A stretch of DNA of 64,000 bases from Pomphorhynchus laevis (GCA_012934845.2 WNNJ02003776.1:496001-560000), one strand, 5' to 3'. Shown: positions 1 through 10,547, counted from the first letter of the stretch. The notes: a model not told the origin generated them from the letters alone. Numbers and translations: made by a program.

Positions 1-378
1 TGTGGGTAGCATAACATCGTTATTAAATGGTGTCTGTCTTGCAAGTCCCATCGTATCTCTCCTTTGTTGTTGAGGAGAATCCAAATAGCAGTTGTTGCTA
101 CTGCCACTGTAACTCGCTTGATTGAAGGATCCATCATTTCTTATCATTTTGACGATAGCCGGATCGTAAAAAGTTCCATCGTCAAATTCTTTCATATTTA
201 TGAAAGACTGTTGAGATGTGGAGTATGGACGCTGTCTTCCCTCTGTATACCGAGGACCTTTGGACGAGAAAAACCTAGACCGGTAGTATCTTGTGAAGTT
301 ACTGTTTTGTTCCAAACCATCAACGTCCCTTCTGAACTGCTGCTGACTTTCAATATTTTTGAGTATTCGCGATGACAT
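1..378 (-). CDS. Partial host gene, N-terminal exon, unknown product
   Basis: A minus-strand frame is open for 126 codons from an ATG at 378 to the window edge and continues outside it. The protein is polar and low in complexity, rich in Ser, Gln, Asn, Arg and Tyr, for example YYRSRFFSSKGPRYTEGRQR, which suggests a disordered region. I do not recognise a family. Directly upstream on the minus strand is a pyrimidine-rich run ending in ATTTCTAG, which reads as a splice acceptor, so the ATG could be the first codon of an internal exon instead of the true start. The opposite strand is also open here but its translation looks less protein-like. Inference: a real exon; function unknown. Confidence 0.5.
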   Translation of the reverse strand, partial: MSSRILKNIESQQQFRRDVDGLEQNSNFTRYYRSRFFSSKGPRYTEGRQRPYSTSQQSFINMKEFDDGTFYDPAIVKMIRNDGSFNQASYSGSSNNCYLDSPQQQRRDTMGLARQTPFNNDVMLPT

Positions 379-1520
379 CTAGAAATGAAAAGTTAAAACT
401 CAAATGGCAAAAAAAAAACTTTTTGATTATATTTGAGGAGACAAAGTCGATGAATGCTAAAAATAAAACGCAAAACTGCCGTTACAACAGGCGGATTGTT
501 AAATGTTGCTGTTACTGCTCTGTTTCGATCATTGAAATGAAGGCGATGCCGTTATCGACAAGCGTAAAAACATTCACGTTGTACAACTTTATGAAATTGC
601 TACAAGTGGATTTTACCGCCTTTGGTCGTTATTGCGTTTTGTGATGTGTTTGATTTTGTCGTGTCACATTATGCAATGCCCGATGAATGCATTTTACAGA
701 GAGAATTAGCGTTGGATGTGCGCGGTATTTTGAAATCCTGTTCTATATTATCATATGCGTAGTAGCTGCTGATTCACACACGGCGATATCGTGTAACTGG
801 GGATCGCTTGTATAATGAGTGAGTATGTAGAAAGAGATACGAACTTGTTTTGTAATTGAAGACGAACATGTTGTTATTGAAATGGGTGGAAGAAGGCGTT
901 TGAGAGCGAGTGATTGCTTATAGCTAAAAGAACAACTTTAAATCCGTAGCTAGAGTGAATAGCCAGTTAATAAGAATGTGCGATAATGCATTTCTCCTGC
1001 GCCCTTGCATATCTGCTGCATAATAATTTGTCATGTCAAAAGCGTAGGCCTTTTCAACCAAAATCTTCTGTATTTAATTCTATAGATTGCGTAGTTGCCC
1101 AGTATCCAATATAAAGCCAGTGTTTAGTATCTGATAGGCATTCGCTACACAAGTGGCAATGAAAATCTTTGAAATGATTAATCAAAATTTGTGCACAAAT
1201 CTTTGTATACGAAATTTTAATTCGTATCTTTATTCCGTCATCATTCTATCTGTTTTTATGTCAATTAGCATTTTCGATTTCAATAAAAGTTTGTGTTTTC
1301 AACATTCCAAGACAGGATTACAAAATTTGTGTACAATTTTCTAGAGTTCACTGTCCATAAAATCAATGAATTTACAAAAACAATTTAAATAGCTTAAATT
1401 TATAATCTTTGAATTTATTCTTACAAAACATCGTTCCCAGATGTACCCATACTTTCAAGTAGGACTTTATATGGTTCGCCTTTGAAATAAATTCGAGAGA
1501 ACAACACTATTTCAACATCT
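379..1520. other. Region without recognised gene
   Basis: Moderately complex sequence to about 1050, then AT-rich. It lies upstream of the minus-strand gene at 1-378 and may hold its first exon, promoter or intron, but nothing specific can be assigned. Short frames on both strands lack recognisable domains. Confidence 0.4.
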
Positions 1521-1524
1521 ACCG

Positions 1525-2250
1525 TCAAATCAGCTAACTGAGTCTACGTATTTCATATAATTATATAATAAACAAAACATAATAATGCTAAATCAAAATT
1601 TAATAATTAAATAATAAAATTAATAATTGTTTTTAGATTTTTTATAATTTAAATCAAGTTAAAATAAAAAATTGAAATTTAAAATAAACGTCATTTTTAT
1701 GAATTGACTAATAAATAACAGACGTTGTATCAGAATAAGAATTAGAGGTCATCAGGAGGAACTGCTATGCTATCAGGTTTCGGCCCCTAACTCCTCTACC
1801 CAACATAGCAGCGGGGCCAAATACATGCTAAGGACGTATTTCCTCTGATTAAATTTGATTATCTAGTATCTTATTCTAATACAAAGTATATTATTTATTA
1901 TCCATCCATAAAAATTTGCCACTTAAGAGTTTAAATTTATTCTTTATATTATTGTGTTGATTTATATATTTTACTATTTTCTGCTTGATGTTATTTTTAT
2001 AGTAACCTAGTTTAAAATATGTATCTATTAAATTATTTAAATGATTTTGAAGAAAGCCAATATCATTACATATTGTTGCAATTCTTAAAATTTCATTATT
2101 TAATGTATTATATTTTATATTATATGGTATGCATGAATGCTCATGCAAAAATATGTTTCTTGTAAATTTAAATATGTCATCTTTACGATATAAATTAATA
2201 GTAGTTTTAGTTAATGTTAATTTAATGTTCATATCTAGATATACACCTTC
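1525..2250 (-). mobile_element. PLE (Naiad-like) copy, 3' part with complete tail
   Basis: The frame 2232-1891 encodes the C-terminal thumb region of the PLE reverse transcriptase and ends in the conserved FLWMDNK. The same protein end recurs at 62723-63010. The non-coding tail of about 365 bp runs to the family terminus TCAGCTAACTGAGTCTACGT (plus strand) at about 1533. The copy is 5'-truncated. Confidence 0.8.
1749..1851 (-). other. Candidate structured RNA (pseudoknot) in PLE tail
   Basis: On the transcribed (minus) strand two stems interleave: CTGCTATG with CATAGCAG (plus positions 1804-1811 and 1762-1769, 8 bp) and GGCCCC with GGGGCC (1813-1818 and 1782-1787, 6 bp). Their order is that of an H-type pseudoknot. 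A flanking hairpin AAATAC/GTATTT lies 5' of it. The same block recurs in at least five other tails. Pairing is seen directly; folding in RNA and function are inferred. Confidence 0.55.
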
Positions 2251-2415
2251 TTTATTGTCGGCTGATTTTCATACATTTATCCGTTAATATTAATTGTCGG
2301 ATTAACAAATTGTCATAATGCGACTATTTTAATTTTGCTTTGAATGATATGAGAAGTACACAAAACTATGTTAATTATTTATTTTATTATTTAATTTCAA
2401 TAATCACAATAAAAG

Positions 2416-2593
2416 TCAGGAGTCTTTAATACGTTCTAAAGCAATATTTGCGTCCCCCATAGATGCAACAAGCGTTTCAAAATTTGTATCACGGTTATGG
2501 AATCCCACTCTGCATATGTACAAGTACGGATGCATAAAGTTGTTATGGAGTTTGGTTTGGTTGTTGATTTGTCGGCTGATGTTGCTGGGGATG
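2416..2593 (-). pseudogene. Ubiquilin 3' fragment (UBA domain), retrocopy or duplicate
   Basis: Minus-strand translation gives the Gln/Pro-rich linker HPQQHQPTNQQPNQ followed by a UBA domain (VGFHNRDTNFETLVASMGD, then ANIALERIKDS and a stop). The UBA domain of ubiquilins binds ubiquitin on proteasome substrates. The linker carries an in-frame stop, and a short deletion just before VGFHN shifts the frame. Homology begins abruptly at 2593, so only the last 60 or so codons are present. It matches the longer copy at 28242-29396 almost codon for codon, but its UBA end is better preserved. It sits between PLE fragments. Confidence 0.75.
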
Positions 2594-2744
2594 AAACTAT
2601 GTCAATTATGCCAGCATAATTCTTGATAATGCAAGATGATAGTAGTTCGATGCATCCGGATTACCTCACAACAAGATCTCGTGTACGATATAGGTAACCT
2701 GCTGGAAACATTATTGCGATTATACGGACATTAAACGTACATTA

Positions 2745-2838
2745 TAATTATGTTGTTTAATACGCTTAACCAAACCATGACCCGTTTGACCAACATATAC
2801 CTTTTCGCATTCTTTACAAGGTATTTTATATTAATTAT
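2745..2838 (-). mobile_element. PLE fragment: GIY-YIG nuclease core
   Basis: Minus-strand translation gives KIPCKECEKVYVGQTGHGLV, followed by KRIKQH. This is the CxxC plus VYVGQT core of a PLE GIY-YIG endonuclease, from a lineage different from the Naiad-like family, whose core reads LQYIGKT. Only about 30 codons remain, next to the inverted repeat at 2833-3081. Confidence 0.7.
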
Positions 2839-3081
2839 TTTTGTATCTAAATGCCATTCCCAGAAAAAAGAAATTAAATATTTCTTCGATATTTCGTTCG
2901 CTAACCGCGGACATTATCAAGAAGTATTGTAATTTGCTAGAACAGTTATTAAAAAAGAATATTTATAACTGTTCTAGTAAATTTCAATACTTCTTGATAA
3001 TGTCTGCGGTTAGCGAACGAAATATCGAAGAAATATTTAATTTCTTTTTTCTGGGAATGGCATTTAGATACAAAAATAATT
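2833..3081. repeat. Inverted repeat, arms about 117 bp, hammerhead-like core
   Basis: Arms 2833-2949 and 2964-3081 are nearly perfect reverse complements around a 14-bp spacer. In the right arm the plus strand has a CTTC half-stem, a degenerate catalytic box (TTGATAA in place of CTGATGA), a variable stretch, then GAAATATC followed by GAAG, which pairs with CTTC. That is the order of a minimal PLE hammerhead with stem I formed. The left arm repeats it on the minus strand. Likely two PLE ends in head-to-head arrangement. Confidence 0.6.
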
Positions 3082-3117
3082 ATTCCCTCCAGAATGTCTC
3101 ATTCCGTTTCAAATTAT

Positions 3118-3288
3118 TTTATATTAAATTTCAATTTTTTATTTTAACTTGATTTAAATTATAAAAAATCTTAAAACAATTATTTATTTTATTATTTAAT
3201 TATTAAATTTTGATTTAGCATTATTATGTTTTGTTTATTATATAATTATATAAAATACGTAGACTCAGTTAGCTGATTTGATTTCTTC
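3118..3288 (+). mobile_element. PLE (Naiad-like) 3' tail fragment
   Basis: This is the last 170 bp of the common tail, ending in ACGTAGACTCAGTTAGCTGA at about 3286. It has no coding sequence and the pseudoknot segment is missing. Confidence 0.75.
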
Positions 3289-3299
3289 TTTATATTCAA

Positions 3300-3850
3300 A
3301 ACAATTATTTTTCCAATTTTATGTTATTGTTAATAAACTTTAAAAATACTGAATTCCACTTGTTACTAACAAAAGTTATTCCTAAATGATGTAATCTTTT
3401 ATTAGGACCAAAAACTTTATTTTTATGCGTTAAAGATTTAAATTTAGCTTTCTTAATAGCCCAAAGCGGAAAACCACTTTTTAGTAAATTATGTGTGATA
3501 GCCTTTTCTTTTTCACAAATTAACTGATAGTTAGAACAGATAAGCCTGCAACGTAGGTAATGTGACGTAGCAGCAGAAATCAGCCAATTAGTTGGAACGT
3601 TTGAAGTCAAAGAAACAATATCTGGTCCTGTATTAAATTTTTGATAGACACGTGTTTGAAGTATAGGAGAATAAACCCGCTTAACCAAGACATCGAGAAA
3701 AGGTATACCCACATTAGATTAAGAAGAAACGCACAATTGAATTCGAGAATCCTTAGAATATAGCGTATGGGTAAGGAAATCCTGTGTAACGTAACTCTGA
3801 GCAACCAAAAAACATCGTCAACATAACAAAACCACTTTACAACTCCAAAC
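3300..3850 (-). mobile_element. PLE reverse transcriptase fragment, third lineage
   Basis: Minus-strand translation shows the palm motif WFCYVDDVFW, then IPFLDVLVKRV and a C-terminal block with CRLICSNYQLICEKE and a basic end. The YVDD box followed by (F)LDV.V.R and a later Cys/Arg-rich helix is the usual order in Penelope and Neptune type RTs. The sequence differs clearly from the YIDDI family that dominates the window. It is broken and truncated; the plus-strand LINE fragment at 3852 abuts it. Confidence 0.6.
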
Positions 3851-3851
3851 A

Positions 3852-4490
3852 CTGATGATACCACAGCCCTGTTCTCTGGACGCAGGTGCAAAGACGTAGT
3901 CTTGAACATCAGCCGTTTCTTTTTAAGATTAAAAGACCAGTTAACCCTGTCCAATCTTATATTAAACACCGCCAAATCGCAGGTGGTTGTCTTCCATGGC
4001 GCCCCTGCAACAAAGCGGAAACTTAAGAGACTAGCACTCTCTGATCTCTCCTCCACTTTAACTAATCAACCACTCCCTACCTTCACAAGTCGAGTAAAAT
4101 ACCTGGGGTTCACCGTAACGGTGAACTGGTCGGCAAAAGCTGACTTGAATATACTTAATCGTATACTGAAGAGAGCACGGTGGTCCCTGACACGGGCCTA
4201 GCATCTGTCATTGAATGGGGAAAACCAAGTGCGCCTCTGGGGTACTTGGGCTATCTCGGTATTAGTCTTCTTCTCAAGAGAACGTCATCCCCCAGAACAA
4301 AGGCTAAGGTTTCTCAAGCTCCTAGTCTCTCGTTTACCCAGCATAATCCGCCTCGATTGAACTTTTCGGGGGGGGGGTGAAAGACCCCGGGTGGTTTAGT
4401 CGGAGAGCGGCGTGTTGGATTGGCTGGAGGGCTCAGATCCCACTGGATCTGAGGTCATGGTGGTGAAGAAGCGATAAACCGAAAGGAAGA
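3852..4490 (+). mobile_element. Jockey/I-type LINE, 3' fragment
   Basis: From DDTTALFSGRRCKD near 3858, this matches the C-terminal RT region of the longer LINE at 22561-26385: VKYLGFTVTVNWSAKADL is nearly identical in both. It is 5'-truncated in the RT palm, just after the catalytic YADD site. At least one frameshift lies near 4190, a G homopolymer (about 4371-4377) adds another, and it ends about 4490 after a short 3' region. It is another copy of the same family in the opposite orientation. Confidence 0.8.
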
Positions 4491-4494
4491 AAGA

Positions 4495-4656
4495 TTTAGT
4501 TTTTATTATTTTATTATCAATTATTATAAATTATCCATTTTTATTATTTTATTATCCATCCATAAAAATTTTCCGCTAATGATTTTAAATTTATTTTTTA
4601 TATTATTGTGTTGATTTATATATTTTACTATTTTCTGTTTGATGGTATTTTTATAG
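4495..4656 (-). mobile_element. PLE (Naiad-like) copy, part left of a LINE insertion
   Basis: This is the end of the RT thumb coding region of the copy that continues at 11486. The sequence at 4646-4656 (TATTTTTATAG) is echoed at 11475-11486 (ATTTTATAG), consistent with a target-site duplication made by the LINE between them. Confidence 0.65.
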
Positions 4657-4793
4657 AATAGAATTTATTTAGTGGCATTTGTGGTAAAATAGAACCATTT
4701 ACAGGTCCACTATAAAAATTAAAAGACAAGTTTACGTCCGATGAATGTTTGAACTTGTATGTAGAGTTATTGAATTGATTGCGGCTGAAAGTG

Positions 4794-6480
4794 TTATTTT
4801 AGTTCGTTTGCAAGAAGTATGGCGATCAAGGAAGTTTTGAAGTGTTTAAGCGACGTCAATGATTTTGTGTCTCGAGGAAGTTTGTTCCAAAGGCGTGGTG
4901 CAGCGATGGTGAACGCACGATATCCGTGATTACCGTTGTGACGGGGGACGGAAAGCGAGTAGGAGCGATGACTTCTTAAGGATAGACCAGTCGTCATATA
5001 GGATGCGCTATCAGGAAGATATAGATAAGGAGGGTTGTGCCGGAATTTGATTTGCCATGCAAGTGTGAGAATTTGAGAGGATATGCGGCTCGGAATGTTG
5101 AGCCAGTTAAGGATGCGGAGGGTGTTGGAGATGTGGTCGTACTTGCGAAGGCGGAAGATGACTCTAGCAGCCGTGTGCAGAATCCTTTGTAAATAGTGAA
5201 ATTGATATGCTGGACAGGTTACGAGAAGACCTAAGCTATATTCTAGACGAGGCATGAAAAGGCTGGAGATTAAAATAGCTGTCGATTTGACGTCGAGGTT
5301 TCTACGGACACTTCGGATGTCACGGAGGATAAGGGAGCATGAACTGATCTTGCTACGAATGAAAGGCAGAAACGAGAGATTATTGTCAAAAGAGACACCG
5401 AGGATTGTCATGATAGTCACTTTTGGTAGACGGAAATTGTGTATGCATACTAGAAAACCGGGGGTGTAAGAGTGGCGCGGTGTTATCCACATCATGTTAG
5501 ATTTATCGTTGTTTAAAAACATACGGATTGAACAAAGATATGCGTGAATAGCAGAGAGGCAAGACGATGCATCGGAAGCGAGGTTGGATGCAGATGTGAG
5601 TGTGCATGATGCATAGATTACTATATCGTCAGCGTACTGAATAACTTCAAAGCCGAAAGGGACCACGATGGAAGATAAATCACCAAGAAGAAGGGTGAAA
5701 AGAAGCGGCCCTAGAACGGATCCTTGTGGTACACCGCAGCTGAGAGGAACCGGCGCAGAAGAGTTGGAGTTGGAGACTACGTGATAAGAGCGATTTGAGA
5801 GGTAGGATTTGAACCAAGAAATGACATGAGACGAGAAGCAGTAACGTTGTCTGAGACATAAGAGAAGTATAGTGTGATCAACTACATCAAAGGCGGAGGA
5901 TAAATCAAGTGAAATTACAAGGCTTACTAGATGTTTGTCAAGAGCAAGAAGTAGATCATTAAAGAGTTTTGTGCATGCGGTCATAGTAGAATGTTGTGGT
6001 CGATATGCTGATTGAAAAGGTGGAAACATAGAATTTGATGATATGTAGTTACTTACCTGTCTGAGGATGAGACGCTCGAAAAGTTTTGAGATGGTCGGAA
6101 GGTTTGATATTGGTCTATAGGAGGAGGCGGAACTTGGATCAAGATGATGCTTTTTTAATAATGGGCGAACTATGGCATGTTTGAACGACGAAGGGTAGTG
6201 TGATAAATGGATAGACATGTTGAAGACACTTGTGAGATAAGGGCTGATGGTGTCACTTAGTAACTTTAGAATGTATGTTGGAACAGGATCGATAGGAGAG
6301 GTTGAATTGGGTAATCGTGCTAGGGCATCAGATACGCTTTCGATAGATAAAAGTGAAAAGTGAAACAGTTCAGTATGATATGGGGCAAGGTAGGAGAAAC
6401 TAGAAGATAATGGTACGTGGATTGAGGTCAAAGTTCGAGCTATTTTGCGTTGCAAATGAGATGCGAATTCGTTGAAGAGA
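4794..6480 (-). CDS. LINE ORF2, reverse transcriptase part (CR1/L2 type)
   Basis: A 553-codon open stretch from the ATG at 6455 encodes the RT that copies the element RNA at a nicked target. Visible motifs are YRPISNLPTISKLFERLI (about residues 113-130), DLSSAFD (184-190), GVPQGSVLGPLLF (241-253) and the catalytic YADD (274-277). A C-terminal block RAFTIAAPRLWNKLP is characteristic of the CR1/L2/Rex group. The true ORF2 starts far upstream in the endonuclease; between about 6480 and 6575 the frame is lost, so this ATG is only an internal methionine. RT motifs look intact. Confidence 0.85.
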
Positions 6481-6574
6481 TAGAGATAGACGTGACGGAT
6501 TTGTTTCTACCCAAAAGGTTATTAATGGATTTTTACGCGTATTGATGATTGTCACGCAAAGATGTTTTGCTTTG

Positions 6575-7262
6575 CTAGTATGAGGAGCATTTTGAGTTCA
6601 AAAGATATCGGTATTTGCGTCGAAATTCGAGGTATTCTGAGTAAGATGAGTTTAATAGCTCGGTGATATTACGACGACGGAATCTTGAGTGCATTCGGTG
6701 AGGGTGTCGTAAGAAGCGCTTGGCTCTTCGGCAATCGCAATCGAACCAGATCGCTCCTGACTGACGGCGAGGCGTACATTGTTTGAACGGCAAAATCATA
6801 TCGAGTATGCTACCAATAAGTTCAGTGCTGTACATGTTGGTTAAGTCGTCAAGTGAAGTGTTAGTAAATGCGGCAAAAATTAGGAGTGGGGACGAGAGAA
6901 GGTTTATACGCAAATTATTTAGATCAAGTTGTTTCCATGGACGATATATATGGGGATGAGTAGGGTGTGGAGGATCATTGGTTTTAATGTTAATGGTGAG
7001 AAGGTAATGGTCGGATAGGCCCACATATTTCACAGAAACGGTGCTGCAAGTAGACGATGATCGAACAAAGATGCAAGCAATGGTGCCACCTTGGATATGA
7101 GTGGATTCAGTAGGGATATATCTGAAGCCAAAGTCTGATAATGTCTTGAGTAGGTGTGACGAGTGAGCGCATGATGGTCTGTCAAGTCGAATGTTGAGGT
7201 CACCAAGAATAATGACGAGAGATGATGTAATGCTCAGGTTAGAGAGCATATCAAAGAGTTCG
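6575..7262 (-). CDS. LINE ORF2, C-terminal half of AP endonuclease and linker
   Basis: This encodes LVIILGDLNIRLDRP, containing the GDLN metal and active-site motif, and later YVGLSDHYLL with the SDH catalytic triplet of AP-like LINE endonucleases. A basic linker with RRQSGAIWFDCDCRRAKR leads towards the RT. The upstream half of the domain is at 9245-9719 because another LINE landed between them. The frame ends at 6575, before the RT frame begins. Confidence 0.8.
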
Positions 7263-9245
7263 TCAAAGAATGTAAGACATGGCAGTCAAACCAAACCCAT
7301 TTGGTTTGACTCGCAGATTAAACAAATGATTAAGACAAGAGACAAAATTTACAAAAAATTCAAAGAACAGAATTGTTCTTGGACCGATTACAAGGAATTA
7401 CGAAATCAAGTTACGGCACTCAAACGTCAGAAACGCAGGTGCTTCGTTTCCAATCTTTGTCGATCATCAAAAAGATATCCCAGTAAATTGTTCAAACATA
7501 TCAGCTCATTAAAATCAACTACGTCTGAGATTAACTCTATATTTATGGAAACCGGTGAGCTCACATCTGATGACAAAGCAATTGCCAATATTTTCCTAGA
7601 TTAATTCACGCTAGAGAGTCCTACCTGTCAGTATTGCCCCAGATTCTCCACTGCTCAATATCCGTGTTACGAATTTACTCCATTTGATAAATTTGAGGTT
7701 CTTAAGGAACTTCTAAAGCTACCACGATCAATTGCGGCAGGACCAGACAATATTCCTCCAATTCTTCTTCGGGAACTTGCACCAGTAATATATGAACCTT
7801 TACACACCATATTCGATTTCTCCTTGTCAACAGGCTGTATACCATCAGATTGAAAATGTTCTATAATCCGACCTCTCTACAAAAAAGGCGACCGTAATCT
7901 AGCAAGCAACTATCGGCCCATAAGCCTTACCTGCGTTGCTTGTAAAGTGCTAGAGAAACTGCTTTTTAAACGAATCATCGGGCACCTAGAAGATAACCAA
8001 GTACTCTGCGACAACCAGCATGGTTTCCGCCCAGGAAGATCTACTGTCACAAACCTCATACTTGCGAGGAGTGATTGGACCAGATATGCCGAGGCTAGAG
8101 TTAGTGTTGATGTTTTGTTTTTCGACCTCAGCAAAGCATTTGATCGGATATATTATGATGTCCTCCTTATTACGCTGGAACAGTACGGCATCTGAGGAGC
8201 CCTCCTTAATTGGATTAACTCTTTCCTTAGAAATCGGAAGATTACTGTATTGGCTAATAAACAAATGTCAAAAATAAGAAATCCTGGAGGCGGTGTTCCT
8301 CAGGGATCGGTACTCAGTCCATTGCTCTTCATTATTTACATCAACGAGCTTACTACAGCTATTTCGAGTCCATGTGGTTTATATGCCGACGACTTGAGAA
8401 TTTGGCGACCAATAATCAATAGCCGAGATCCAATGATACTCCAGAGAGACATTGATAATATTAAGGTATGGTGTAATCAACGGGGACTGGTATTAAACCC
8501 CGATAAGTCAAAACATATGCGTATCGGACATCTACACATCAATTCATCATATACCATTGACGGAAGAGAAATTGAAACAGTTATCCAATTTCAAGACCTT
8601 GGAGTGATCGTAAAGAGAAGCTTATCGACCAGCCCACATACCAGTCACACAGTTGCTAAATGCCGTCGAATTTTAGGACTTATTAGAAGGACCATTGGCC
8701 AGCTTGACGCATCCAGTTTTAAGTTAATTTACAATGCTTATGTCTTATCTTTAATGAGATACGCTTCACCTGCCTGTCACCCTCAAACTACGACAGAGAT
8801 GAACCTGTACGAATCCATATTACGCAAGGCCACACATCTTGTACCCAGCCAACGCAAGCTCTCATTCATTTTTCGACTTCACGCACTTGGTGTGACCACA
8901 GTGAAGAAATCTTTAAAGTCATCTGATTTAATGTTTGTGTGGACAGCGCTTAATGTTCAAAAAGGGCAGAGGGAACATGTTTGTCGCAAACTGTTCGAAC
9001 TTCGAAATTCAAACAGATTGAGGGGACATCACCTCACGTTAAAGACCCACATTCGTCCACGAAGAAGATTTAACACAATTGTCAACCGAACGTGGAAAAG
9101 CTGGAATAAGCTACCAAGTCAAATGGTTTCGGCCTCCAGTATTTTGTCCTTCAAGAGAAATCTGAAGAATGTACTAACTTAAAACAATCGGATTTTCATT
9201 GATATTTTTTTAACCCTGTACCCAGCCTGTACGAGCTCTACGCTC
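7262..9245 (+). mobile_element. Second LINE (CR1/RTE-like), 5'-truncated, nested
   Basis: Plus-strand sequence begins with a pre-RT linker (GSQTKPIWFDSQIKQMIK) and runs through a complete RT to a short 3' UTR and a TAA-rich end near 9245. The 5' truncation inside the linker is typical of incomplete target-primed reverse transcription. The host LINE resumes in frame-compatible sequence on both sides (FFDELFDML at 7262, ALIYRPGSSAP at 9280), so the insertion point is clear. Confidence 0.8.
7285..9182 (+). pseudogene. Reverse transcriptase ORF of the nested LINE, broken
   Basis: RT motifs in order are AGPDNIPPILLRELAP, SNYRPISLTCVACKVLEKLL, QHGFRPGRSTVTNLI, DLSKAFDRI, GVPQGSVLSPLLF and the catalytic box LYADD, then a C-terminal FNTIVNRTWKSWNKLP. 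The longest uninterrupted piece (310 codons, 8250-9182) covers the palm and thumb. In-frame stops occur near 7604, 7851 and 8193, and a small frame change lies near 8250, so the copy is inactive. No endonuclease is present because of 5' truncation. Confidence 0.8.
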
Positions 9246-9719
9246 TTTTGCTGCTGTTGTATTTAATAATAATGGCGCAGATGAGCCTGGTCGATAGATA
9301 AGGGCGAAACAAATTTGTCTACTGAAGTGTATAGCGTTAAAGCACATCAGCTCGAATGACGTAGGGGCAACTGGAAAGTTTAGAACATGTAACGATATAG
9401 CGGGCAAAGAAAAGGAAAGTAGACCACCATGGTTGATTCTTCCTGGATCACCATGTCGAGCACGTTCGGCAACGTTTAGGTTAAGCGATACGAGTCTTCG
9501 AATGGATATGTCGTTTGTGGAATGCCAAGATTCGGTTAGGCAGAGAAGTGAAAGTGAGTTATTTTGGAAGACTTCGAGAGCAAGTTCAAGTTTGTGGAGT
9601 AAGGAACAAATGTTGATGAGACCGATGTTAAGTGAGTATTTAGAAGGAGAATTTAGGGAGGATGATTTGGAGTTAAATGGCGCGAAACAACCCAAGGAAG
9701 AGGAGGGATAATCAGACAA
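9245..9719 (-). CDS. LINE ORF2, N-terminal half of AP endonuclease
   Basis: This encodes LNIGLINICSLLHKLELALE, the N-terminal Asn of AP endonucleases, and LSLLCLTESWHS, in which the Glu of TES(W) is catalytic, followed by FALIYRPGSSAP. It continues across the nested LINE into 7262-6575. The ATG at 9719 with a short leader is a plausible ORF2 start, about 37 bp downstream of the end of ORF1 at 9756. Confidence 0.75.
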
Positions 9720-9755
9720 TTTTCGCCTCGTTGTTGTTTGCGATTTATCATGATG

Positions 9756-10547
9756 TCATATGGAGGGTGGTGATATATTTGCTTGAATTTGGGCGGAGAT
9801 TAAATGATTTTTTTGCAAACGAATAACTCGGTTATTGCGAATTATAAATTTATGCGAAGGATCCGCCAAACGTTTTTCGTGTAATTGTTTCCCGAGTAAT
9901 TTTAGTGCTTTCACCTCAGGTGGTGAGAGATCCGGGCTTACATAAGCGTTGTGAAATCGAGTCGATTCTCTCAGTTTGTAGGCATTATTCAGAATTGCCG
10001 TGGTGGTTGCTTCATCAGATGTAACAAGTATCCACGGAGGAATATCATTACGTTTTGCAGGGAGTCGGCGTAAATACAAACGACATGTGGATGCACAAGA
10101 CACGTTCAACGATGCGATAAGATCCGATACTAAAGCAAGATCGTCTGATGAATTAGGTAGTCCGCGTATTATTACGTTTGACGAGCGCCGTTGTTGCCTA
10201 TCACATGCTTGAATTATTGTTAGGGGAGATGTTGATTGACCATCGAATTGAGATGTTGCGAGTACTGAGCGAGTCACTTCTTTGCGGATAATAGATGCGA
10301 AAGTTTGACGAGGTATTGAGAACTCTGGATTAGAAGTTGGCACGGAAGGCGAAGAAGTGAGATTGAGAGATTCTATTCTTGTTTGTAGATCATTAATAGA
10401 GGAATTGGCGCTCGCTAACGACTCTTTTAAGTCGGATAATAACTTAGCGGAACATAACCCACACAGAAAATCTCGTGTGAAAAATTCCCTGGAAACTTGG
10501 CATGGCACTTTTACGAAGAATATATCGGACAATCCAACGCGGTACAC
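9756..10547 (-). CDS. LINE ORF1 protein, coiled coil and RNA-binding-like region
   Basis: A 263-codon frame. Residues around 38-65 (LSDLKESLASANSSINDLQTRIESL, shortened here to the heptad pattern) suggest a coiled coil. A region starting SSNVIIRGLPNSSDD, about residues 120-165, resembles the RRM-like domain of LINE-1 and CR1 ORF1 proteins, and a basic C-terminal domain follows. Such proteins coat the element RNA. It overlaps the Cys-rich frame 10942-10511 by about 40 bases in another frame, so ORF1 is either two overlapping genes or one gene with a frameshift. Confidence 0.65.
   Translation of the reverse strand: MYRVGLSDIFFVKVPCQVSREFFTRDFLCGLCSAKLLSDLKESLASANSSINDLQTRIESLNLTSSPSVPTSNPEFSIPRQTFASIIRKEVTRSVLATSQFDGQSTSPLTIIQACDRQQRRSSNVIIRGLPNSSDDLALVSDLIASLNVSCASTCRLYLRRLPAKRNDIPPWILVTSDEATTTAILNNAYKLRESTRFHNAYVSPDLSPPEVKALKLLGKQLHEKRLADPSHKFIIRNNRVIRLQKNHLISAQIQANISPPSI

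Noticed and set aside
64-375. Plus-strand 103-codon frame at the left edge
   Set aside because: The minus strand of the same register is open to the edge with a better start context and a more protein-like sequence.
1749-1851. Canonical hammerhead in the Naiad-like tail (CTGATGA and GGAAATACGTC are both present)
   Set aside because: The boxes are in permuted order about 80 nt apart, the strand before CTGATGA cannot form stem I with the bases after GTC, and in several copies CTGATGA is complementary to TCATCAG upstream. The interleaved stems explain the block better.
1749-1851. HDV-like ribozyme in the same segment
   Set aside because: The two interleaved stems resemble P1 and P2, but the linker between them has no C and cannot form P3, and no P4 is seen.
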